Positions 1 to 7,864 of a DNA stretch of 64,000 bases are shown here, one piece after another. Every line of letters starts with the position of its first letter. Within the stretch, counting starts at the first letter, position 1. Source of the DNA: Deltaproteobacteria bacterium (GTDB taxonomy: Bacteria > Myxococcota > Myxococcia > Myxococcales > SZAS-1); the NCBI GenBank assembly GCA_018266075.1, contig JAFEBB010000004.1, positions 62,001 through 126,000 of the forward strand, given 5' to 3'. The notes beneath the pieces are model-generated. The model did not search any database and was not told the origin of the DNA. It worked only from the letters and a program-made list of their open reading frames with translations. The position numbers were made by a program, and so were the translations under genes.

Positions 1-3000
1 TAGATCTGGTAGTGACCCGGCACCACCTGCTTCGGCAGGCGGAAGTCGATCTCGTTCATCGTTCCCGTCTTCTTCATCGGGATCACCGAGACCACCGCCA
101 CCTCGCGGTTGTGCATGTCGAGGATGTGCACCTTGCCCTGCGTGCGCTTCGGCAGCTCGCGGCTGCGGAAGTTCACGATGCTGTAGTGCCCGTCCGCCGC
201 ACGCAGCGGCACCGTGCTCCCGCTCGCCGCCGGCTTGGTCCGGTCGTCGAGCATCAGGCGCACCGGGTTCTCCATCGGGCCGATCTTCATCAGCTTGGTC
301 TTCCGCGTGCCCGGCGTGGTGTGCGTGACCTTCACCGGCTTCCGCAGGACGCCGCACTCGCTGTAGCAGTCGCTCGAGGCGCAGCACGAGCCGTCGCCGT
401 TGCAGTCAATCCCAGAGCCGCAACCACCACCGCCGCCGTAGCACTCGGAGTTGCAGTCACTGCTGGCGCAGCAGCCGCCACCGCAGTCGATCTGGCCGTT
501 GCAGGTGCCGCCACCGCTGGGGCACTCGGAAGAGCAGTCGCTCGAGGCGCAGCAGGAGCCGTCGCCGTTGCAGTCAATTTGCCCCGGGCAGGCCCCCTGA
601 TCGACGCAGTTGCCGTTGCCGTCGCAGCTCTGGCCGTTCGCGCTGCAGTCGTTGCCGCAGCTGCCGCAGTTCGGATCCTGCGTCACGTCCTCGCAGTAGC
701 CGTTGCCGCAGTCCGCGGTGCCGGTGTCGCACTGGAGCGTGTTGTCCGTGCAGGTGCCGCCCTGGCAGGTCTGGGTGTTCGGGTCGCAGACCGAGCCGCC
801 GTTCTCGGAGCAGTCGCCGCAGTTGTTGTTGTCCTGTGACGTGTCCACGCAGCCGTCGTTGCACTGGGTGAGGCCGGGGTCACAGTTCGACTGGCACTGG
901 CCGCCGGAGCAGATCTCGCTCTGCTGCGTGCAGTCGTTGCCGCACGAGCCGCAGTTGTAGTCGTCGCTGTTGAGGTCGGTGCAGCCCGAGTCGCAGGCGG
1001 TCTGGCTGGAGTCGGCGCAGCCGCAGGTGCCGTCCTGGCACGACAGGCCCGACTGCGTGCAGTCATTGCCGCAGCTGCCGCAGTTGGTGTCGTCGGTGTT
1101 CAGGTCGATGCAGGTGCCGTCGCCGTTGCAGTCCTGCTGTCCGTCGGCGCAATTGGAGACGCACGCCGAGTCCTGGCAGACCTGACCGTTGGCGGTGCAG
1201 TCGTTGCCGCAGCTGCCGCAGTTGTTGTCGTCGGCCGTGAGGTCCTGGCAGGTGCCGTCGCCCGCGCAGTCCTGGGTGCCGTCGGGGCAGGTGCACTGGC
1301 TGTCGACGCAGGTCTGCTGACCGGGGCAGGCGATGCCGCAGTCGCCGCAGTTGGCGTCGTCGCTGCTGGTGTCGATGCAGGTCTGGTTGCCCGAGCCGTC
1401 GTCGCACATCTGGCTGGGGGCATCGCAGGTCTGGCACTGGCCGTCGACGCAGGCGTCGCTGCCGCAGTCATTGCCGCAGCTGCCGCAGTTCTGCTGGTCG
1501 CTGGTGAGGTCCGGGCAGGTGAGGTTGCCCGTGCCGTCGTCGCAGGCCGCCGAGCCGTCGGAGCACACGCAGGTGGCGGAGTCGCAGGTCAGGCCGTCGC
1601 CGCAGATGAAGCTCGGGTCATCGACGCCGCAGCCGCCGCAGTTCTGCGGATCGCTGTTGATGTCCGGGCACGAGCCGTCGGAGCAGGCGCTCTGGCTCGG
1701 ATCCGGGCAGACGCACTGGCCCTGGTCGCAGGTGGTGCCGTCGGCGCAGGCCACGCCCGAGCCGTCCGACGCGCAGCCGCCGCAGTTCTGCGGATCAGTG
1801 GTGGTGTCCACGCAGGTGATGGTTCCCGTGCCGTCGTCGCAGGCCGTCTGGCTGGAGTCGGAGCAGCCGCAGGTGCCGTCGGTGCAGGTCTGGTTCACGT
1901 CGCAGGCCTGGCCCGAGCCGTCGGAGGCGCAGCCGCCGCAGTTGTTGTTGTCGGTGGTGGTGTCGACGCAGCTGCCGTCGCAGTTGGTCAGGCTGGGGTC
2001 GCTGCAGTCGGCGCTGGTGTCGGCGGCGCAGCTGCCGGCATCGCAGATCTGGCCGGTGTCGCAGGCGTTGTCGCAGGCGCCGCAGTTCTGGATGTCGCTG
2101 GTGAGGTCGACGCAGGAGCCGGAGCAGTCGGTCTGCGGGTCGCAGGCATCGCCGGAGCCGCCGTCACCGCTGGAGCTGGTGCCGGTGCCGCCGGTGGAGC
2201 CGTTCGTGCCCGAGGTGCCGGTGCTGTGCGTGCCCGAGGTGCCGGTGCTGCTGGTGCTGGTGGTGTTGTTCACGCAGCTGCCGGTCTTGCACACCTGGGT
2301 GCTGGTGCAGGCGTGGCCGCAGGAGCCACAGTTGTTCTTGTCGGACTGGGTGTTCGAGCAGGTGCTGCCGCACTGGGTGTTGGGCGCCGCGCACTGGGTC
2401 TTGCAGGTGCCGGTGGTGCAGGTCTGGCCCGAGGCGCACTTGTGACCGCAGGTGCCGCAGTTGTTGATGTCGGACTGCGTGTTCACGCAGGTGCCGGAGC
2501 ACGCCACCTGGGGCGAGTTGCAGGTGGTCACCGGCGCCTTGCACGCGCCCGACTGGCAGGTCTGGCCGGTGGGGCAGGCGTGGCTGCAGGTGCCGCAGTT
2601 CTTCACGTCGGTCTGGAGGTTGGTGCAGGTCGACGTGCCGCAGAGCGTGTTCGGGCTGGCGCAGGGCACCTTGCAGACGCCGTTGGTGCAGGTCTGGGCG
2701 CCGGTGCAGGTGTGGCCGCAGCTGCCGCAGTTCTGGTTGTCGGTCTGCTTGTTCACGCACGAGCCGGAGCAGTTGGTGAGCGTGCCGCAGCCCGAGGAGC
2801 CGGTGGTGCTGGTGCCGGAGGTCGTGCCCGACGTGGTGCCGCTGGTCGTGGTGCCCGAACCGGTGGTGGTGCCGGACGTCGTGCTGCCCGTGGTGCTGGC
2901 CACGCACTGGCCGGCGTTGCAGACCTGGCTCGAGGTGCAGGAGTTGCCGCAGGCGCCGCAGTTGGTGTGGCTGGTCTGGAGGTTGATGCAGCTGGTGCCG

Positions 3001-5084
3001 CAGAGCGAGGTGCCGCCGGTGCAGTTGGTCTGGCAGACGCCCGCGTTGCAGGTCTGGTTGGTGGCGCAGGCGTGGCCGCAGGCGCCGCAGTTCTGGTGGT
3101 CACCCTGCTCGTTCACGCAGGTGGTGCCGCAGAGCGTCTGGCCGGTGGTGCAGGTGGTCTTGCAAACGCCGTTGGTGCAGGTCTGGCCGGTGGCGCAGGC
3201 GTGGCCGCAGCTGCCGCAGTTCTGGGCGTCGGTCTTGGTGTTCACGCAGCCGCCCTGGCAGCTCACGGTGCCCGTGGCGCAGGTGGCGTTGGTGCAGACG
3301 CCGTTCTGGCAGGTCTGGCCGGTGGAGCAGGCGCGGCCGCAGGCGCCGCAGTCATTGCCGTTGGACTTCAGATTGACGCAGGAGCCGCCGCAGTTGGTGT
3401 CGCCGGTGGGGCAGCCCGAGGTGCAGATGCCGTTGGAGCAGTTGTTGGGGCTGCAGTCGTTGCCGCAGCTGCCGCAGTTGTGCTGGTCGGTGAGCGTGTT
3501 CGAGCAGGAGCCGTTGCAGCTCACCTCGCCGGTGGGGCAGGTGGTGCCGCCCGACTGGCACACGCCGGCGTTGCACACGCCGCTCGCGCAGACCACGCCG
3601 CAGGCGCCGCAGTTGGCCGGGTCGCTGGTCTTGTCGGTGCAGCCGCCCGCGCAGTTCGACTGGCCGCTCGGACAGGTGGTGCCCGAGGTGCAGACGCCGG
3701 CCTGGCAGGTCTGGTTGCTCGCGCAGCGGTTGCCGCAGGCGCCGCAGTTGGCGTGGTCGGTGTCGGTGTTGGTGCAGGTGGTGCCGCACATCGTGTTCGG
3801 CGTGTTGCAGTTGCCGCCGCCGCCGTCCGGGGCGTGGCAGGCGCCGAGCGAGCAGGTGCCGCCCGCGCAGTCGGTGGCGCAGTTGCCGCAGTGGCTGGCG
3901 TCGGTCTGGAGGTTCACGCACGCGCCGGAGCAGTTGGTCTGGCCGCTGGGGCAGGTGGTGCCCGCGGTGCAGACGCCGGCCTGGCAGGTCTGGTTGGCGG
4001 CGCAGGCGTTGCCGCAGGTGCCGCAGTTGGAGTGGTTGGTGCTGGTGTCCACGCAGGCGGTGCCGCACTGGGTCTTGGGCGAGTTGCAGCCCGAGCTCAC
4101 GCAGGCGCCGTTGCTGCAGCTCTGGCCGGTGGCGCACTTGTGACCGCAGGCGCCGCAGTTCTGACCGTCGGTCTTGGTGCTGGTGCAGGAGCCGTTGCAG
4201 GTGGTCTCACCCGCGGGGCAGCCCGTGCCGCACACGCCGCCAGAGCAGGTCTGGCCGGTGGCGCAGGCGTTGCCGCAGGCACCGCAGTTGTTGGGGTCGG
4301 TGCCCAGGGTGACGCAGGCGCCGCTGCACTGGGTCTCGCCGGTGGAGCAGTTCTGGGTGCAGCTGCCCTGGCTGCAGACGTCGCCAGAGGGGCAGGCCGT
4401 GTTGCAGCCGCCGCAGTGGGTGGGGTCGGTCTGCTCGTTCACACAGCTGCTGCCGCACTTGGTCTCGCCGGAGGGGCAGGCCGCGGCGCAGGTGCCGTTG
4501 TTGCAGACCTGGCCGGTGGCGCAGGCGTGGCCGCAGGAGCCGCAGTTGTGGCCGTCACTCGAGGTGTCGACGCAGGCACCGCTGCAGGCCACGGTTCCGC
4601 CCGCGCAGGCGTTGCTGCACGCGCCGTGGCTGCACACCTGGCTCGAGGTGCAGGTCTTGCCGCAGGTGCCGCAGTTGTTCGGATCCGACGAGGTGTCCAC
4701 GCAGCCCGCGCCGCCGCAGCTCACCTCCGGCGAGGTGCAGTGCTGCACGCAGATGTGGTTCTGACAGGTCTCGCCGGTCGGACAGTCCGAGGTGACGGTA
4801 CATTGCGTGTTGCCGGTGGTGCCGCCGGTAGATCCGTTGGTGGCCGTGGATCCGCCGGTCGAGCCGTGGCTGCCGTTGCTGCCGGTGGTGATGGCCGCCG
4901 TCGTCGAGCCACCGGTGCTGCCCTCGGTGGTGCCGGTGGTCGCGCCCGTGGAGCCGGTGGTGTTGGCCGCCGTGGCGCTGGTGGTTCCGCTTGTTGAGCC
5001 TTTGGGGGGCGCGGTGGAGCCGCAGCCAGCAGCGAATGCAACGAGGACAGCGGAAACGAGCAGCGACGACGCGCGCCTGAGCAT
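1..5084 (-). CDS. Giant Stig1-like cysteine-repeat lipoprotein (3' end outside window)
   Basis: The reading frame is open from the ATG at 5084 to the left edge, about 1694 codons, so the C-terminus is missing. A lipoprotein signal peptide ends in the lipobox FAAGC, and a Ser/Thr/Gly linker follows. About 29 cysteine repeats come next, each built around NCGxCGxxC and CxxGxC. They resemble Stig1-type repeats common in myxobacterial surface proteins. Two further Ser/Thr/Gly linkers (near 2160-2270 and 2800-2900) divide the array, and the left-hand repeats become more Asp-rich. Three copies of CCASSDC then precede a non-repetitive, beta-rich tail (about 350 down to 1). I infer an outer-membrane-anchored, disulfide-rich surface protein, possibly an adhesin. 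The function is unknown. The same repeat occurs in the FG-GAP lipoprotein at 25685-27625. Confidence 0.85.
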   Translation of the reverse strand, partial: MLRRASSLLVSAVLVAFAAGCGSTAPPKGSTSGTTSATAANTTGSTGATTGTTEGSTGGSTTAAITTGSNGSHGSTGGSTATNGSTGGTTGNTQCTVTSDCPTGETCQNHICVQHCTSPEVSCGGAGCVDTSSDPNNCGTCGKTCTSSQVCSHGACSNACAGGTVACSGACVDTSSDGHNCGSCGHACATGQVCNNGTCAAACPSGETKCGSSCVNEQTDPTHCGGCNTACPSGDVCSQGSCTQNCSTGETQCSGACVTLGTDPNNCGACGNACATGQTCSGGVCGTGCPAGETTCNGSCTSTKTDGQNCGACGHKCATGQSCSNGACVSSGCNSPKTQCGTACVDTSTNHSNCGTCGNACAANQTCQAGVCTAGTTCPSGQTNCSGACVNLQTDASHCGNCATDCAGGTCSLGACHAPDGGGGNCNTPNTMCGTTCTNTDTDHANCGACGNRCASNQTCQAGVCTSGTTCPSGQSNCAGGCTDKTSDPANCGACGVVCASGVCNAGVCQSGGTTCPTGEVSCNGSCSNTLTDQHNCGSCGNDCSPNNCSNGICTSGCPTGDTNCGGSCVNLKSNGNDCGACGRACSTGQTCQNGVCTNATCATGTVSCQGGCVNTKTDAQNCGSCGHACATGQTCTNGVCKTTCTTGQTLCGTTCVNEQGDHQNCGACGHACATNQTCNAGVCQTNCTGGTSLCGTSCINLQTSHTNCGACGNSCTSSQVCNAGQCVASTTGSTTSGTTTGSGTTTSGTTSGTTSGTSTTGSSGCGTLTNCSGSCVNKQTDNQNCGSCGHTCTGAQTCTNGVCKVPCASPNTLCGTSTCTNLQTDVKNCGTCSHACPTGQTCQSGACKAPVTTCNSPQVACSGTCVNTQSDINNCGTCGHKCASGQTCTTGTCKTQCAAPNTQCGSTCSNTQSDKNNCGSCGHACTSTQVCKTGSCVNNTTSTSSTGTSGTHSTGTSGTNGSTGGTGTSSSGDGGSGDACDPQTDCSGSCVDLTSDIQNCGACDNACDTGQICDAGSCAADTSADCSDPSLTNCDGSCVDTTTDNNNCGGCASDGSGQACDVNQTCTDGTCGCSDSSQTACDDGTGTITCVDTTTDPQNCGGCASDGSGVACADGTTCDQGQCVCPDPSQSACSDGSCPDINSDPQNCGGCGVDDPSFICGDGLTCDSATCVCSDGSAACDDGTGNLTCPDLTSDQQNCGSCGNDCGSDACVDGQCQTCDAPSQMCDDGSGNQTCIDTSSDDANCGDCGIACPGQQTCVDSQCTCPDGTQDCAGDGTCQDLTADDNNCGSCGNDCTANGQVCQDSACVSNCADGQQDCNGDGTCIDLNTDDTNCGSCGNDCTQSGLSCQDGTCGCADSSQTACDSGCTDLNSDDYNCGSCGNDCTQQSEICSGGQCQSNCDPGLTQCNDGCVDTSQDNNNCGDCSENGGSVCDPNTQTCQGGTCTDNTLQCDTGTADCGNGYCEDVTQDPNCGSCGNDCSANGQSCDGNGNCVDQGACPGQIDCNGDGSCCASSDCSSECPSGGGTCNGQIDCGGGCCASSDCNSECYGGGGGCGSGIDCNGDGSCCASSDCYSECGVLRKPVKVTHTTPGTRKTKLMKIGPMENPVRLMLDDRTKPAASGSTVPLRAADGHYSIVNFRSRELPKRTQGKVHILDMHNREVAVVSVIPMKKTGTMNEIDFRLPKQVVPGHYQI

Positions 5085-5402
5085 GAATCCCCCGGTTCGG
5101 GAATGCGGCCAGAAAGGTGTTGGTTGGCCGCAATCGTACGAAATTTCGGGGAAACGCATCCAACGCCCCGTTGGGGCACTTGCAGACGAGGGTCGTGAGC
5201 GCCATCTGTCGCCGCGCTTCAGGTCCTCGATGTCTGTGGTTCCGCGCCTCTAGTCGCGACGGCGTGCGTTGTCTGACCGAGCTGGTCGGCTTTTCACCTC
5301 GAACTTTCTTCTGCACCTCTGTGCAGAGCGAGCGTTGACTGGCCGCCGATCAGCGCGCGACGACCCGCCGCGGACCGCACTAAACTCGGTGGCGGAGGGC
5401 GC
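5085..5402. other. Divergent intergenic region
   Basis: This 318-bp spacer separates the start of the cysteine-repeat lipoprotein (minus strand) from the small membrane protein (plus strand), so it should hold both promoters. It contains a small perfect hairpin (CCAACG-ccc-CGTTGG, 5160-5174). No convincing gene or promoter consensus was seen. Confidence 0.5.
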
Positions 5403-5903
5403 ATGCGCACGCTGGTGTACGGGCTCATCGCGTTCGGTGCAGCGGCGCTCGGCGCTTCGTTGGTGGCCGGAAGCGCGTCGCGGTTACTGCTGGAGATTTT
5501 CGGCGGCGCGTCGCTGTTTCTGGGCGTGGCCCTCTTCGGTGCCGAGCGCGCGTTGAAGCAGGCGTTGGCGCGCACCGGCGTGCGAACGCAGCACGTGAAC
5601 GCGTTGCGCGGCGCGCTCCAGCACGGAACGGATCGCGCACGGGCTGCGCTCCAGGCGCTGCGTGAGGCGGGGCTGCAGGGCGTGGCGGTGGTGCTCGCCG
5701 TGGCCGAGACGGGAGGCAGCTTCAACCAGCGCGCCGAGGTGGATCTGGAGCTGGAGATCCGCGTGGCAGGCCGCGAGCCGTACCGCGTGAAGCAGCGCCA
5801 CCTGGTGCCCACGCCGCGCCTGGAGAAGCTGCGCGTGGGCGAAGCGCTGCAGGTGACGGTGGATCCCGCGATCGCCGAGCGGCTGCTCATCGACTGGAGC
5901 TGA
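5403..5903 (+). CDS. Two-TM membrane protein with a conserved C-terminal domain
   Basis: A 166-aa protein. Two hydrophobic segments (about residues 5-22 and 28-46) are followed by a cytoplasmic-looking helix rich in Arg and Ala. The C-terminal domain (about 90-166) has the pattern ETGGSFNQ, then alternating hydrophobic strands, a GREPY segment and a final VTVDP...LIDW. This resembles a small beta domain found after membrane segments in some actinobacterial and other proteins of unknown function; the resemblance is from memory. GGAGG at 5394-5398 supports the ATG. It converges with the pseudo-receiver gene, and the two stops are 4 bp apart. Function unknown. Confidence 0.75.
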   Translation: MRTLVYGLIAFGAAALGASLVAGSASRLLLEIFGGASLFLGVALFGAERALKQALARTGVRTQHVNALRGALQHGTDRARAALQALREAGLQGVAVVLAVAETGGSFNQRAEVDLELEIRVAGREPYRVKQRHLVPTPRLEKLRVGEALQVTVDPAIAERLLIDWS

Positions 5904-5907
5904 GCGC

Positions 5908-6279
5908 TCACGCGCGACCGACCGCGCCCGCGCGCTTGGGCTTGCGGAGCAGCGCCGTGAGCATGTCCCGGAAGGCGCGCAGCGGCGAGCCGAGCGCGAA
6001 CGTCGCGTCGGCGCCGGCGAGCAGGGCTTCGAGCGCGTGCTGCTCGTCGCCGAAGGGCAGGAGCACGACCACCTCCGCCTCGGGCGCGATGGCCTTCGCC
6101 GTCGCCACCCGCTCCTCGAGCGCGGGCGCGCGCGCGAACTCCACGAACACCAGATCCGCGTGCGATTGCCCCAGGGCCACCAGCTCGGCGTTCAGGTCGG
6201 CGAGCACGTCGCGCAGCAGGCTCCCGAGCGCGCCCTCGATGCCGGCGATGGCCACCCGCGGGGACGCGTTCTCACTCAT
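5908..6279 (-). CDS. Degenerate receiver-like protein
   Basis: A 123-aa protein with the alternating strand/helix pattern of a response-regulator receiver domain and no output domain. The strand that normally ends in the phospho-acceptor Asp reads VFVEF, with Glu at or near that position. The usual Lys-Pro motif near the end is also absent, so phosphorylation is doubtful. The ATG at 6279 has a GGAG 7 nt upstream and overlaps the end of the 35-aa ORF, which suggests translational coupling. I infer a pseudo-receiver working with the upstream kinase/regulator pair. A longer in-frame start exists, but its extra N-terminus looks like spacer sequence. Confidence 0.7.
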   Translation of the reverse strand: MSENASPRVAIAGIEGALGSLLRDVLADLNAELVALGQSHADLVFVEFARAPALEERVATAKAIAPEAEVVVLLPFGDEQHALEALLAGADATFALGSPLRAFRDMLTALLRKPKRAGAVGRA

Positions 6280-6379
6280 GGGTGAACTCCAGCTCATCGC
6301 GTCGGTGGGTGCGCCAGGCCTCTTCGTCGTGCGCGGGATCCGCGGGGCGCTCTTCACCGAACGAGAGGGTGCGTCGCAT
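6272..6379 (-). CDS. 35-aa charged small protein
   Basis: A short ORF with a strong ribosome binding site (GGAGG, 5 nt before the ATG at 6379). It encodes a hydrophilic peptide beginning MRRTLSFGEERPAD and ending DELEFTHE. Its stop overlaps the start of the pseudo-receiver gene by 8 nt, as in a translationally coupled pair. A sigma-54-like sequence and the paired palindrome lie just upstream, so it would be the first gene of that transcript. It could be a leader peptide or a small partner protein. The support is the ribosome binding site and the arrangement; no family was recognised. Confidence 0.5.
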   Translation of the reverse strand: MRRTLSFGEERPADPAHDEEAWRTHRRDELEFTHE

Positions 6380-6400
6380 CGAACCTCCGGCGGACAGCGT

Positions 6401-6416
6401 TGCCAGAGGTGTGCCG
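6401..6416 (-). promoter_or_regulatory. Possible sigma-54 promoter for the 35-aa ORF/pseudo-receiver pair
   Basis: The minus strand reads CGGCAC-N5-TGGCA, which places GG and GC at the spacing of sigma-54 -24/-12 elements. It departs from consensus at the first base and in the -12 box (TGGCA for TTGCA). Transcription would begin near 6391, about 12 nt before the ATG and just ahead of its GGAGG. The paired palindrome at 6460-6493 lies upstream, where an enhancer-binding protein would bind. Confidence 0.4.
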
Positions 6417-6459
6417 CGACCATTCCGCTCGGGAGGACGCAGGATCTGCTGCGGCACCC

Positions 6460-6493
6460 GGGCGCAATGCCAGGGTGCCGTGGCGAGATGCCA
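6460..6493 (-). promoter_or_regulatory. Paired palindrome, candidate enhancer site (copy 1)
   Basis: Two 13-bp sites of the form TGGC-N5-GCCA (GGGCGCAATGCCA at 6460-6472 and TGGCGAGATGCCA at 6481-6493, plus strand) are spaced 21 bp apart, two helical turns. A near-identical pair lies at 10052-10085. This copy sits between the stop of the sigma-54 regulator gene and the 35-aa ORF, about 80-115 bp upstream of that ORF. Confidence 0.55.
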
Positions 6494-6502
6494 GAGCTGC
6501 GC

Positions 6503-7864
6503 TCAGTCCTTCTCGTCGCGGCGCTCGCGCTCGCGGCGGTGAATCGTCGAGACGTCGATGCCGAGGATCTCCGCGGCGCGCGTCTTGTTGCCCTCGCAGG
6601 AGGCGAGCACCCAGCGGATGTACTCGTCCTCCATCTGCCGCAGCGGCATCAGCCGCTCCCGCGAGAACGACGCCGGCTCCGAAGCGCCCTCGTTCAGCAG
6701 CCGCTCCAGCAGCGCCCGGTCGAGCTCCGCCGTCCCGCCGAGCACCACCGCGCGCTCGACCAGATTTTCCAGCTCGCGCACGTTGCCCGGCCAGGTGAGC
6801 CCGCCCAGGAGCTGCAGCGCTTCGGAGCCGAGCCGCTCCACCGGGCTGCGCGGGTTGCGCTCGCGCGAGCGCGCCAGGAAGTGCGCGGCCAGTCGAGGAA
6901 TGTCCTCGCGACGCTCGCGCAGCGACGGCAAGCGGATGGGCACCACGTTCAATCGATAGAAGAGGTCCTGGCGGAAGCTGCCGTCGCGGATCTTCTTCTC
7001 CAGATCCTGGTGCGTGGCCGCGACGATGCGCACGTCCACGGTGCGCACCTCGTCGGAGCCCACCGCGCGCACCTCGCCCGTCTCCAGCACGCGCAGGAGC
7101 TTGGCCTGGAGCTCGGCGGGCATGTCGCCGATCTCGTCGAGGAAGAGCGTGCCCCCGTGGGCCTCGACGAAGAGCCCGCGCCGCGGCGCGCTGGCGCCCG
7201 TGAACGCGCCCTTGAGGTGGCCGAAGAGCTCGCTCTCCAGGAGCGACGCGGGCAGCGCGGTGCAGTTCACGGCCACGAACGGCGCCGACGCCCGCGGTCC
7301 CTCGAGGTGCAGCGCCCGCGCTACCAGCTCCTTGCCCGAGCCGCTCTCGCCGCGCAGCAGCACCGGCGCCGCCGAGTGCGCCGCCCGCTCGATGGTCTCG
7401 TAGAGCGCGCGCATGGCCTGGCTCGCGCCCACCAGGGCTTGGAGCCCGGAGCGCGCCCGGGCGAGCCGGCGCAGGGTGCGGTTCTCGTCGAGCATCCGCC
7501 GGGCCTCGAGCGCGCGCTCGAGCGAGAGCCGGACCTCTTCGAGCCGGAACGGCTTGGTGAAGTAGTGGAACGCCCCGCGGCGCATGGCCTCCACCGCGCT
7601 CTCCACCGCGCCGAAGGCGGTCATGATCAGCACCGGCGGCGGCGGGTCGAGCTTGCGCGCGAGCTCCAGGAGGTCGAAGCCGTCCACCTTCTCCATGCGC
7701 AGATCGGTGATCACCGCATCGAACACGTCGCGCTCGAGCAGCAGGGCCGCGCCCTCGCCGCCGGTGGCCATGGCCACCTCGTAGCCCAGGTCGCCGAGCT
7801 GGTCGGCGAGGAGCCGCGCCATCTCCAGGCTGTCGTCCACCACCAGCACCCGCCTACGCTGCAT
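6503..7864 (-). CDS. NtrC-family sigma-54 response regulator
   Basis: A 453-aa enhancer-binding protein with three domains. The receiver (about 1-120) has the VVDDS acidic pocket, phospho-Asp in ITDLRM and Lys in TKPF. The AAA+ domain (about 140-370) has Walker A GESGSGKE, the sigma-54 contact loop GAFTGA and Walker B GGTLFLDEIGD. The C-terminus is a Fis-type helix-turn-helix (NKTRAAEILGIDVSTIHRR). The intact GAFTGA loop shows it should activate sigma-54 promoters. Its start overlaps the histidine kinase gene by 11 bp, so the two are co-translated and are very likely cognate partners. The palindromes at 6460-6493 and 10052-10085 are plausible binding sites. Confidence 0.95.
   Translation of the reverse strand: MQRRRVLVVDDSLEMARLLADQLGDLGYEVAMATGGEGAALLLERDVFDAVITDLRMEKVDGFDLLELARKLDPPPPVLIMTAFGAVESAVEAMRRGAFHYFTKPFRLEEVRLSLERALEARRMLDENRTLRRLARARSGLQALVGASQAMRALYETIERAAHSAAPVLLRGESGSGKELVARALHLEGPRASAPFVAVNCTALPASLLESELFGHLKGAFTGASAPRRGLFVEAHGGTLFLDEIGDMPAELQAKLLRVLETGEVRAVGSDEVRTVDVRIVAATHQDLEKKIRDGSFRQDLFYRLNVVPIRLPSLRERREDIPRLAAHFLARSRERNPRSPVERLGSEALQLLGGLTWPGNVRELENLVERAVVLGGTAELDRALLERLLNEGASEPASFSRERLMPLRQMEDEYIRWVLASCEGNKTRAAEILGIDVSTIHRRERERRDEKD

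Noticed and set aside
2226-4997. 923-codon plus-strand open frame opposite the cysteine-repeat gene
   Set aside because: Ala/Gly/Val-only composition mirrors the repeat in the wrong frame; the minus strand has a signal peptide and conserved cysteines.
5335-5386. TTGACT and TAAACT as a sigma-70 promoter for the small membrane protein
   Set aside because: The two are about 40 bp apart, far from the 17-bp spacing required.
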